Shown: positions 1 to 9,489 of the stretch, in pieces | How positions within the stretch are numbered: the stretch's first letter is position 1 | Layout of the letters: every line of letters starts with the position of its first letter | Origin: Wyeomyia smithii | Taxonomy: Eukaryota; Arthropoda; Insecta; Diptera; Culicidae | Length of the DNA: 64,000 nt | Reading direction: 5' to 3' | Assembly: GCF_029784165.1 (NCBI RefSeq) | Contig: NC_073696.1 | Coordinates: 192,928,498 to 192,992,497, forward strand | The notes under the pieces: model-generated | What the model was told of the DNA's origin: nothing | Database searches by the model: none | Seen by the model: the letters and a program-made list of their open reading frames with translations, nothing else | Made by a program: the position numbers and the translations under genes

Positions 1-1
1 G

Positions 2-166
2 AATACTCCAGATCCGGACAGTATCACCAACATGCCCGGAAACCATCAGCAGTGGTACAGAAATGCCTGTAGGACGGTGCTTCCCACACAGACGGGAATT
101 CCAAAAGCTAGCGCTGTGGAAGGTGATCTTCAAGCATCAGTGTGGTCCGCCGGTTTCCTTTGCTGA
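2..166 (+). CDS. Possible 3' coding end of an unknown gene (partial, off left edge)
   Basis: Frame 2 is open from the window edge to a TGA at 164-166. It gives 54 residues of ordinary composition, including N-H-Q-Q-W-Y-R-N at about residues 14-21, and would be the C-terminus of a gene entering from the left. The case is weak because frame 3 is also open from base 3 to 344 (about 113 codons), and the opposite strand has a 71-codon frame at 212-427. At most one of these is likely to be real. I recognise no domain in any of them, and no clear AATAAA follows the stop. The stretch could be host coding sequence or an old element fragment. Confidence 0.22.
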   Translation, partial: NTPDPDSITNMPGNHQQWYRNACRTVLPTQTGIPKASAVEGDLQASVWSAGFLC

Positions 167-349
167 TTCATCCACTATAGAAGGCTGTAATCAACCGAGC
201 GGGTGTTGCGATCATACAAACTTTACAAACATATCATATTTGAAATGGCCGCAGGCTGCGATGCGAACTGCTGCAGCTCTGCTTGTTAGTGGTCGATCCA
301 GGTTCCAGTATCTAAATAATTCGCTGGTTACAGTGATCGGATAGACAAT

Positions 350-1030
350 GAAGATTTTATTTGTGCATGTTAGATTCCATACGTGACTACCGATAATTAT
401 ACTTCCGGTGGGCATGTCGTTGTACATTCCAGCGAGCGAAACAATAACAAAAACAAAACGTTTGAAAAGTCAAATCGTTTGTATACTTTAGTGTCGGCTG
501 TGCTGGAGAAAAACGGTAGTGATTGGTTGTTCAGTTTGAGAAGACTAAAACTAAGATCCTGATATTTGGTTTTGCTGGAACTTTGCACAGATGTTCTAAT
601 GGACTTAAAATGTCATTTTGTGCCATTGGTATTTTTTTTTGAACACCGACTAATTTGTGAGAAGGGTTTACGTAACAAGCGAATCGATGATTACAAAAAT
701 TTTTAGAGTCAAAACGATTTGTTTGATCGGTGTGACGTCCTATTTTGTATGATAAAAAAAAAATTTTCAGGGTGTAAATTTGCCAAACTTTGTGCCGTGT
801 CAAACAAATACCAACAAACCGTTCTGGCTCTGAAAATATTTATAATTCATATTTATAATTTTTATATCAGAAATGATCGTTTAAAGTGATTGCCCGTTTT
901 TTTGTGGAATTGCACAACTATACTCTACCAGACAACATAACACGTGTTATTGGTGAAAATTTGAAAAGTAAGTGGTAAGAACCAATTTGTCGATTCCCAT
1001 ACAGATTTTGTAGGGTATTTCTCCATAATT
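350..1030. other. No gene seen
   Basis: AT-rich sequence with homopolymer runs. The short open frames have no recognisable motif. Nothing else is supported here. Confidence 0.5.
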
Positions 1031-1032
1031 TT

Positions 1033-1290
1033 CTCATTAAGCCGACGTTCACGAAGATTGCACGGATTAAATACCAGATTTACACGAAATCGTTGAACAA
1101 ATAAACAAAATATGATTACATGCTTCCATGGAATCGCTCAGCAATGAAAATTTAGTAAACTAAGCTAGATTTATCCTGAGTTTTGTAATACAAACTATTT
1201 TTCACAACGCGCCCATATTCATCCGGGATGAATCATCCCACAACTTAAATCACCGTTCTATATTCATCTCGCGACGCCCCCATACCCGAT
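1033..1290 (-). repeat. Partial copy of MITE family B (internal fragment)
   Basis: The stretch beginning CTCATTAAGCCGACGTTCAC closely matches 3952-4150. It also matches the reverse complement of the right part of the intact family-B copies at 50719-51713 and 56035-56864. The diagnostic terminal repeat GGGGAACTGCTCC is absent, so this is an internal fragment without transposon ends. Confidence 0.6.
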
Positions 1291-1688
1291 CAAACGATTA
1301 TAACAAACGGGTAACAAAAATATAACTGAACTTGATAAAAATAACAAAGCCTGTAATATTCTTCATATACCAGAATGATACAGAATTATATCAAATTCTG
1401 TTATCATACACTTGAATTCTTAAAAGTGTGTTTTTTAAGCATGCGGCGTGCGACCAGACCGAGCCATGCGCCAAAAACATTATTTCGAGTAATCGGCATT
1501 CAAAGCTTATTCACCCCGTATGTTTTCCGTAAGGTGCTACAGAGAATTTTCGTTATAATATCATTATGAACTGTTCAGATGATTTCGTTTTTTTATGAAA
1601 AAAAAAAATTATTCCACCTAGCGGTCAGACTCAGCCTTTCTCATTCAAACTTATTATTTGTATAAATAGATTTACATGAATGCTTATA

Positions 1689-2174
1689 GGGCTATTCCCA
1701 CTGCTTCCGTTCCGGGGCCGGGCCGGATCCGGGCCGTGTCCGCGTCCCGTCCGGGACTATAATGCATTCACACTGCGCCGTGTACGAACCGTGCCTGCGC
1801 TGCGCTCTGGCTGAGAAAACACAACACTTTTTTAACACAACACTTTTCCCGAACTATAATTCAACGTTTGACTGTGACGGCAATATGCATGAATGCAAAT
1901 GCAAAGCAAAAGCGAAAATATGTTACTACTACATGCACGCATCTACCCGAATGCCTTCCGTGCACTCTCCCGGCAACACAAAGTATCGTCGGCAACGATA
2001 GTTTTTTTCTCGCACGGCGGCAGCACGACGGCAACTCAGCGCTGCTCCGGTCTGGGCACGTCGCGTCGGTGTGAATGCGTTCGTAAGAACGCATGCAATC
2101 AATCTCAAACGAGCCCGGATGACACACGGATCAGCCACGGCCCGGTCCCTGATCGGAAGCAGTGGGAATAGCCC
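1689..2174. mobile_element. GC-rich MITE with TTATA target-site duplication
   Basis: A 486-bp segment bounded by inverted repeats. The left end reads GGGCTATTCCCACTGCTTCC and the right end reads GGAAGCAGTGGGAATAGCCC, a perfect 20-bp match. Direct repeats TTATA lie immediately outside (1684-1688 and 2175-2179), which fits a 5-bp target duplication. The interior is strikingly GC-rich compared with its surroundings. The overlapping open frames inside it show no transposase motif, so it is non-autonomous. The parent superfamily is not clear from the termini. It sits inside repeat L. Confidence 0.8.
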
Positions 2175-2263
2175 TTATATCCAGGTTCATTAAGCAGACA
2201 GTATGTGAAGTAAAGAGAGCGAAAAATAAGCGAACTGGAAATATGATACAGATTTGGAAAAAT

Positions 2264-2341
2264 ATACCGCATCCCGAAGGGACTTGAACCCGCAATATCC
2301 CTGTCTCCGGCATGGTGTTTTGACCAATTAAACTACGGGGG
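2264..2341 (-). tRNA. tRNA-like pseudogene or SINE head (degenerate cloverleaf)
   Basis: On the minus strand a cloverleaf can be drawn: TA, then D arm GTTT/AAAC around AATTGGTC, an anticodon arm with a seven-base loop CCGGAGA, and a T arm with GGGTTCAAGTCCC. Acceptor pairing is good only over the inner four pairs, the T stem has mismatches, and position 33 is C instead of the near-universal T. The loop would give GGA as anticodon, but the long variable arm of serine tRNAs is missing. I therefore read it as a decayed tRNA copy or the head of a tRNA-derived SINE, not a working gene. Confidence 0.35.
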
Positions 2342-3077
2342 ACGGTGGTACTGTTCCACAATAATATAAGAAATTTGACGTAATGTTAGTGCTTAAGAAA
2401 AAGCGAAATAAAAGAAATGACTCTTAATTTCGAACAATTCAATCACGAGCGATACCGGGAACGTTCAAATGGTACCACATTTAAATCATGTTAAGGCCAT
2501 ATATATATTGATCAAAGCTGGTATAGTTTTGAATAGTCTTTGAATTTCTTTTCGTTCCAAAACTTTTGAAACACATATCAAATTGTTATGAAGTTTGTTA
2601 TTGTAAGTTTTCATAACTGGATTTCACATTTTTAAACATAACAGGCAAATTAATAGTCCGATTACAAAAAAAATCAATAGGGTCTTATGGGGCAGCAAGA
2701 CCTTCCATATGACACTGATTTTATGAAAATCGGTCCAGCCATCTCTGAGAAACATGAGTGAGATTAAATAGTCTCCAGAACACGTTTATTTCCATAAATT
2801 CTGAACCACAGGTTCAATCTTCATAAAATTCAAAAGTTGAGGGTTTTTTAGGTAGCCCGTTTTTTGAAATTAATTTTGTTCAAATCGGTTGTGCAGTTTC
2901 TGAGATATTGATGTTTCTTGATTTTCACATTGATACATACCCTCGAAACTAAAAATCCGATTACAATAAAATTCAATAGGGTCTTATGGGGCAACTAGAC
3001 CTTTCATTTGCAATTAATTCCATTGAAATCGGTTCGGCCATCTCTGAGAAAATCGAGTGAGATTGGGAGAGCGTTAC

Positions 3078-3122
3078 ATACACACACATACACACAAACA
3101 CACACATACACACACACATACA
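3078..3122 (+). repeat. CA microsatellite in repeat L
   Basis: Imperfect (CA)n with interspersed CATA units. It lies at the same place within repeat L as the CA tracts near 17921, 20300 and 57760. Confidence 0.85.
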
Positions 3123-3589
3123 GAAAATGCTCAGCTCGTCGAACTGAGTCGAGTGATATACGACATCTGGCCCTTTTGAGCACTTTTATACCTTTAGTTT
3201 TTGCAGTGATTGCTATACCTTTCTAGGAGAAAGGCACCTTTCTAGGAGAAAGGCAAAAAGATTATTCATTTTCACATCCACTGGTGTTAAAAACTCAATT
3301 CAAAACAAAATAGCGCTTGGTTCGGTTTGGTCGCACACCGACCATTTATAACAAAATTTGTAACATTATATTTGTAACAAACATTCTAACTAATTTTGAT
3401 CTTTTTCTGCCAAAAATCTTACAAAACTTGCTATAATTCGTAATAATCAGTAAGTTATTTTGATAGGAACATTGATATTTTAACTATTAACGAGACTAAT
3501 TTTAGAACACAAGTTGATACAAAAAGTTCGTAACATAGTATCAAGATTTGTTATAATCCTTCATCACTTTTTTAATCACTTTCACGAAT

Positions 3590-4454
3590 GAACGTAGCCA
3601 CATACAGTCGTAGTTAGTACTGTTATAGGTTGTTTACGCACAAAACCGGCAGCCTAGGTAACCACTGCAGTGCTGTCGATTTATTTCATTCATGTCTTAA
3701 TAATTCAACATTTTCAGTATGATTTTTTATATTAACCTAAACCCATTTGGCAACTTTTGATTATTTGTCTCAACGCAGTGAAAACAATACATACACATAC
3801 ATTTGAAATATAGGATTTGTAAAAACTCATCTTATATATTTCTGCTGATTAAAGCTTGTTTTTTTTAAAGAAGAGGTGAACATTTTTTAGATTAAAGTAT
3901 TCATAGTGTAGTGAGTGATTTTGTTTAATAATTAAAATTTTTATCTCATTAAGCCGACGTTCACGGAGAATGCACGGAATAAATACCAGATTTACACGAA
4001 ATCATTGAACAAATAAACAAAATATGATTACACGCTCCCATGGAATCGCTCAGCAATGAAAATTTAGTAAACTAAGCTAGATTTATCCTGAGTTTTGTAA
4101 TACAAACTATTTTTCACAATGCTCCCATATTCATCCCAAAACTTAAATCACCGCTCTAAGTGGTCCGGTAATGATAGAAAAAATACTTTGGTTGCCAGCT
4201 GAACGAGTCCCGTTTTAGCCGAATAGAGTAATGCGAGGATTTTGTTTTCTTGGGTAGATGATTGAAATAAATGAGTTTTTGAGTGTAGATGTCCGACTAT
4301 AAAAACAAGTTTAGAGATTTTAGGTAAGTTTTTTAAGATTCTACTTCATGTGAAAGCTAAAGTGAACTAAGAAAATCAATTCCATGGTTTAGTAGATTGG
4401 TTTAGTTAGAAAATATGCGATTTTGGGCTGAGATAAATAATGGAACAATTCCCC
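3590..4454 (-). mobile_element. MITE family B, rearranged copy
   Basis: The right end carries the family terminus (GGAACAATTCCCC followed by TA). The body matches the reverse complement of 50719-51713, including the AACGTAGCC, TTTGGCAACTTTTGATT and CTTTGGTTG blocks. Order is disturbed: at about 3952-4165 an extra block beginning CTCATTAAGCCGACG, which belongs near the other end of the element, sits in the middle. The expected opposite terminal repeat is missing. No protein coding. Probably a copy damaged by internal insertion or recombination. Confidence 0.65.
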
Positions 4455-4459
4455 TACGT

Positions 4460-5430
4460 GTAATGAATTTGTTGCATTTGAAATTACAAGCAGATCTACA
4501 ATAACGGAAGCATTACTATTTAAAACAGTCCACCATTCTCTGAATGTCGATACAAGGCGCTTGATTATCATGTAGTTTTTGACATTATCCGCATATGGCA
4601 TTCGGCAACCAGATGAAAGCATTAGGTCGATTTAATGGTACGAACAGCAATGATTCAAGATTACTTCCTTGGGTTACTTCAGAAGGATTGGAACATGTCT
4701 GATATCGAGCAGAACCGATTACTACTTATAATGCTTGATCAGATGAGTAGGATCTTAAGAAGTTGACAAAAGGGAAGGATACGCCAATAAAACAGGGCAT
4801 TTTGGAAGGTTTCTGTTTGCCGGTGGCTGCTTCAACTTGGTTCGTTGATATTTTAAAGATACTATAAAAATGAACTGGATCCCTCGGAGTACCTTCGAGT
4901 GCACCTACTATTTGCAAGTTAGATGCCACTGAGTCAACTAAAGTAGCTTCAAAGTGTTAAAAAAGATCAAATATGGCTAGAAGCGTGCCGGTTGGTATTG
5001 GTGTTAGTTATGCGCATCTTTGCCGCATCGCACAAGGGGCTAGGAAATATGTGCTAGGTATCCTATAAAGTTTTTTGGTACTCATAGATAAAGCTTCAAT
5101 TTGGAGTCGTAGCTATGTTCACAATTTAACCACAAAGATGACGCTGTGAAATTAAGGAATTTGCAGAAGACTGGCAACCGATTGAAAGTGCTATGATGGG
5201 AAACAATTCTCACTTGATTTGTGTTTTTTGGACATCCCTGCTCTTCTCTATCTCAAAATAAATTAAATTTGACTCTCATCAGAGTGCTCTAATAATTGAA
5301 TTAACTATACAACGACACTAATCTTATAACTTCTAAAAGTCTCTCAGATATTTCTGTATGGTATGCATCATTCGCTTGGAAAAAGTTTTCTGACGTAGAG
5401 TTACGTCTTACGGCAAAACATGTAGAGGAG
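4460..5430. other. No gene seen
   Basis: Short open frames on both strands (for example 4726-4929 minus) show no motif and no splice-site context that I trust. It may contain old repeats. Confidence 0.4.
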
Positions 5431-5436
5431 CAAGAT

Positions 5437-5658
5437 CGCGCGAAATGACCTATGGTCGAATATCGACCAGTTTTGATTTGAATGAATCTTTTCACACGTA
5501 TTTGGCTAAGCAAACTGAGCATTTTTCACAGGTGGAGAGATTTTGCATACCCATGAGTTACATTCTAAAAGGGCGTATGCCTTTTGGCATAGGTTTTATT
5601 CGAAGCATTGTAGCCCAGAAGCCGTTGGTTGTATAGAAAAACTGTCTGAGAATGAGTT
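5437..5658 (+). repeat. Outer part of left terminal inverted repeat
   Basis: Matches the reverse complement of about 9257-9485, including the block CACCTGTGAAAAATGC (on the reverse strand) and TTCGAAGCATTGTAGCCCAG. It continues at 7137 after the inserted retrotransposon. Confidence 0.8.
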
Positions 5659-7136
5659 TATTTGTTCATTTCTTTATTTGTTTATTTGTTTATTTACATT
5701 CATCGGACATTATTGTCTACATGAACACTTAATTGCTAAGAACGATTAAAAATTATAATAAGTCACACGGTCGTAAAATATTCTAATACTAATATTGAAA
5801 TCAAACAAATGGTAACACAGATTAAACAGTAAACACATACATCTTATCGGTTCATGGTGTGCATAGTCTGTCCGATGGCGTTGAAGCCGGAGGAAGCTTC
5901 GCTGTCGTAGTGGTCGTGGGATGATGTTTAAATCGACCTGAGCGAGAATCCAGGGCGCCTTCATGTCCCCTACAAGCACCTTAGCCAGAAACACAGTTCT
6001 TATTACCTTTCGTCTCTTCTGAAGAGTGTCCATACCCAACAAGCGACATCGGCTCTCGTAGGATGGAAGTTCGTCGGGGTTTTGCCAGGGAAGAAATCTT
6101 AAGGCAAACCTTACAAACTTCGCTTGAATTTTTTCTATTCTGTTAACCCAGACGTTGTGAGAGGGACTCCATACAACGGCTGCTGATTCCAGTATAGACC
6201 GCACTAAGCTAAAATACAGTGAACGTAGACAATAGGGGTCACGGAATTCACTGGATAGTCGAAACAAAAATCCCAAATTTCTGTTGGCTTTGCTGATGGT
6301 ATAGGCGAGATGATCGCGAAAATTTAACTCGGAGTCCAACAGGACACCAAGGTCCTTCACAACGCTAACTCTTTCCAGTATCTCCGTTCCAATGTGATCG
6401 TTCCAGTGAATCATTGTTTTCCTTCTAGTAAACGAGATAACCATGCACTTATTCACGCTTATGGTCAGCCGGTTCCTCTCACACCAGTTTGCGAAAATGT
6501 CAATAGTTTGCTGTAGTATTATGCAGTCATCCGGTGTCTTCACTAGCCAATACATTTTAAAATCGTCTGCGTACACCAACCTGCACCCCTCTGGTACAGC
6601 GAAGCAAACATCGTTGAAAAATATGGAGAATAATAATGGCCCCAAGTTACTGCCTTGGGGAACACCAGAATAGTTACTGAACGGGTCAGATTCGGTAATT
6701 CCAAGCTTGACGTTTAGTTGTCGGTTGGTCAAATATGACTCCATCCATCGAACCACATTTGCTGCCACGCCTATACGATCCATTTTTGCCAAAAGAATTC
6801 GGTGATTCACTTTGTCGAATGCTGATTTCAGGTCAGTGTAAATTGTGTCGATCTGAGCTCCCTGTTCCATGGATTTGAGACAAAAAGAGGTAAATTGCAC
6901 CAAGTTCGTTGCTGTTGATCTTCCCGGGAAAAAGCCGTGTTGATCTTGCGATATGTACGATTTTGCTGCGCGAAACAGTTCATTGCTTACCAGGATCTCA
7001 AACAGTTTGGATCCTGCACTTAGCGAAGTCACACCGCGGTAATTCGATACATTCCGCTTGTCACCCTTCTTGAACGCTGGGAACAAGACAGATTTCTTCC
7101 ACATTTCCGGGAATACCGCTAACGAAAGCGACTTGC
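5659..7136 (-). mobile_element. 5'-truncated CR1-type non-LTR retrotransposon
   Basis: The copy lies between direct repeats GAGTT (5654-5658 and 7137-7141). This matches exactly where the left inverted-repeat arm is interrupted compared with the intact right arm, so both boundaries are set by comparison with the empty site. It is inserted on the minus strand. Its 3' end, at low coordinates, is a run of AAATAAACA-like units, the short tandem tail typical of CR1-related elements. The 5' part of ORF2, with the endonuclease, is missing: classic 5' truncation during target-primed reverse transcription. Confidence 0.85.
5746..7136 (-). pseudogene. Reverse transcriptase, C-terminal part of CR1-type ORF2
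   Basis: The uninterrupted frame of about 463 codons is almost all reverse transcriptase. The entry motif FKKGDKRNVSNYRG comes first (about residues 31-44 of the open frame), then YTDLKSAFD with the first catalytic Asp (111), SGVPQGSNLGPLLF (166-179) and the active-site box YADD (198-201). A long thumb and C-terminal region follows, and no RNase H is seen. The SGVPQG-x-LGPLLF pattern and RNase-H-free C-terminus fit the CR1 clade (T1/Q-like in mosquitoes). The open frame extends upstream to 7164, but its first nine residues come from the host inverted repeat, so that ATG is not the element's start. With no endonuclease or promoter it cannot move. The frame has no stop, so the insertion is fairly young. 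Confidence 0.85.
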
Positions 7137-7603
7137 GAGTTGTACCGAATCGAAAATGCACCATAAAAAATTATCCACTGTACAAAAAAATTTTTTTTGA
7201 CAAAAAAGATTTAAAATAAACATTAAATTTCAATTTAAAAAAAAGAGTTGAATTTTTTTTTTATTTTTTTTTAAAGAAACTTGACGTTAATACGCATCTT
7301 TTTAAAAAAAGTCCAGGATGGAGAAATGAAAAATAATTGTTTTATGGTAGATTATTTTTTTATAAAAATTCTAATTTAAACATTTTTCAAAATATTTGTT
7401 TTCTGATGATTTTAAATGATGCAGAGAGTCATTTTGAATCAAAAAGCTCTTGGTATTTTCAATTTAAGCTCGAAAAATTATTAATATTTCGGAAAATACA
7501 CGTTTTTCTTAATTTGTCCATGGTTCTCCAGCAAAAACCATACGTTCATTGGAAGGCTTGATCAAAAACATACCATTCATTCTTTGACAACAAAACAATT
7601 GGA
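7137..7603 (+). repeat. Inner part of left terminal inverted repeat
   Basis: Reverse complement of 8777-9256. The two arms differ mainly in poly-A/T lengths and in an insertion near 8935-8960, so they have diverged only modestly. Confidence 0.8.
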
Positions 7604-7944
7604 TAAATAACTCAGGCGCTAAACCTTAGCCTACCTATACGTTCCCCCTTGCCGAATGTTTTATAAAAAAATATGTTTGCCGTGCAACACTACCTACTTG
7701 TTTACTAATAATAACTGTTTGTAAAGTACGCAACCAATAACAACTGGGTTACCTATAATATCTGTTTTCGTATATAAATACGATTGCACTACTCCAGATG
7801 TGTTAGTAACAGTTTGCATTTTGTGAAGATGAATAAAGTGAACATGGAATACACAAGCCCAAATGCTGTAAACCCTTTCCTGATCATCGGTGCTCATCAA
7901 GCTTACGCAAATTAAACGAAAACGTTATTGCAAAATTAAAAATA

Positions 7945-8642
7945 TTGAACAGTCAAGCTCATTTTAATACGTCTTTATCAATTTGTGATTCGTGTAGTTA
8001 TTGGAATGATAGTCAAGTCACCATTCATCCCTTCGTTGTTTACTATTCAGAATCTGGAACACTTAAGAATATCAGCTTCATCATAATATCGGAAGTATTC
8101 CATCATGATACTGTTGCGGTTCAGGTGTTCATTGCCAAATTAATGAGAATTTTGAAAACAACAATAGAGTTAAAAAAGCGATATTTATGTCTGATGAAGC
8201 TGCCTCACAATATAAAAATAGAAAAAACTTTGCAAGTCTTTGCATGTTCAAAACAAAATATAACGTCGATGCAGAGTGGCATTTTTTTGCGACTTCTCAT
8301 GGTAAAGGCCCATGCGATGCAATGGGTGGCATATTAAAACGAATGGCAGGAAATGCAAGTTTAGCTAAAGAACATGAACATCCCATTACAAGCGCAAAAG
8401 AATTGTATGATTGGTCTAATCAGAAAAGTAATTCAAATTCATCAAAAATGTCATTTAGTTGGGTATCATATGAAGAATATGAACAAGGAGTAACAGAATG
8501 GGGCAATATTTTCAAAAAATCTATAATAATAGCTGCCACACAAAAGTATTACTCTTTTGTTCCGATTTCAGAAAATAAGATACAAACGAAGCTGTTTTCG
8601 AAAGATGACGAATCATTTACTTATGATGTATATAAAATATAA
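7945..8642 (+). pseudogene. RNase-H-like putative transposase remnant (S-D-x-A-A-S-Q / H-G-K-G-x-C-D type)
   Basis: Two overlapping frames form one broken protein. Frame 1 (about 7945-8178) reads QVTIHPFVVYY and later HDTVAV. The coding then shifts to the third frame, where 8187-8642 reads MSDEAASQYKNRKN, WHFFATSHGKGPCD (residues 31-44 of that frame) and a GG-x-x-KR segment, ending at a TAA. From memory, these motifs occur in order in a family of uncharacterised, transposon-associated proteins of insects and cnidarians. There the S-D and C-D aspartates look like RNase-H-fold catalytic residues; that role is inferred. Here S-D-G has become S-D-E. The N-terminal third is missing or stop-ridden. 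It is the only coding remnant in the long-TIR element, so it is probably its decayed transposase. Confidence 0.6.
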
Positions 8643-8776
8643 GGTGAAACTAGTTCTGTAAAGTATCTATGTCATAAAAAAATATGTTCCTGAGATAATA
8701 AAACTCGAAAATAAATATTTGATTCTTATATTTATATCACTTAGAACACTTAACTCTTTTTTTGAGAACCTTTCGC

Positions 8777-9485
8777 CCAATCGTTTTGTTGTCAAAGAAT
8801 GAATTGTATATTTTCGATCAAGCATTCCAATGAACGTAAGGTTTTTGCTGGAGAACTATGGACAAATTGAGAAAAACGTGTATTTTCCTAAATAATTATA
8901 ATTTTTCGAGCTTAAATTAAAAATAACTCGAAAACCAATGCCTTTAGAATGTTCGCTACCAAGAGCTTTTTGATTCAAAATGACTCTCTGCATCTTTTGA
9001 AATCATCAGAATACAAATATTTTGAAATATGTTTGAATTAGAATTTTCATAAAAAAATTAATCTACCATAAAAAAATTATTTTTCATTTCTCCATCCTGG
9101 ACTTTTTTTTTAAAAGTTGCGTATCAACGTCAAGTTTCTTGAAAAAAAAAATAAAAAAAAATTCAACTCTTTTTTTTTAAATTGAAATTTAATGTTTATT
9201 TTAAACTTTTTTTTGTCAAAAAATTTTTTTGTACAGTGGATAATTTTTTTATGGTGCATTTTCGATTCGGTACAACTCATTCTCAGACAGTTTTTCTATA
9301 CAACCAACGGTTTCTGGGCTACAATGCTTCGAATAAAACCTATGCCAAAAGGCATACGCCCTTTTAGAATGTAACTCATGGGTGTAAAAAATCTCTCCAC
9401 CTGTGAAAAATGCTTAGTTTGCTAAGCCAAATACGCGTGCAAAGTTTCATTTAAATCAAAAATGGTCGATTAAATTTTCGCGTAT
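8777..9485 (-). repeat. Right terminal inverted repeat (uninterrupted arm)
   Basis: The intact arm of the long-TIR element. It serves as the empty-site reference that locates the CR1 insertion in the left arm. Confidence 0.8.
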
Positions 9486-9489
9486 TTTC

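Larger units (their letters stand above)
1605..3258 (+). repeat. Modular dispersed repeat L, copy 1 (near full length, interrupted)
   Basis: This copy starts with a CACCTAGCGGTCAGACTCAG-type head and then runs through modules. Each module contains a stretch like TCCGATTACAATGAAATTCA, a phrase about the cattle of cytosines GGGGCAACTAGACC, and AGCCATCTCTGAGAAA. It then passes through a CA microsatellite and ends in the hairpin CCTTTCTAGGAGAAAGG. The terminal hairpin is duplicated in this copy (about 3211-3251). The same organisation recurs at 17563-20466 and 56866-57790, and inverted at 34853-36035. A GC-rich MITE (1689-2174) and a tRNA-like stretch (about 2264-2341) interrupt it. No protein is encoded. 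It is noncoding and probably a non-autonomous element of unknown class. Confidence 0.7.
5437..9485. mobile_element. DNA transposon with about 690-bp terminal inverted repeats
   Basis: The left arm (5437-5658 plus 7137-7603) matches the reverse complement of the right arm (8777-9485) nearly throughout. Shared landmarks include GGTGCATTTTCGATTCGGTA, TCCATCCTGGACTTTTTT and CTTTGACAACAAAAC. Between the arms lie about 1.17 kb carrying the remains of an RNase-H-like protein (7945-8642). The left arm was later split by a CR1-type retrotransposon at 5659-7136. Arms this long around one gene suggest a foldback-style class II element. The outer ends are judged only by where similarity fades, and I found no clear target duplication. 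I cannot name the superfamily. Confidence 0.75.

Noticed and set aside
1762..2171. Five overlapping open frames on both strands
   Set aside because: They lie inside the GC-rich MITE. GC richness lowers stop frequency, and no motif is present.
3008..3226. 72-codon frame with a His/Thr repeat
   Set aside because: Produced by the CA microsatellite of repeat L.
7694..7900. 68-codon minus-strand frame inside the long-TIR element
   Set aside because: Antisense to the expected upstream part of the RNase-H-like gene; no motif.
9182..9374. Two frames spanning the right inverted repeat
   Set aside because: Inverted-repeat sequence; the N-terminus of the CR1 frame (MVHFRFGTT) arises from the same repeat.
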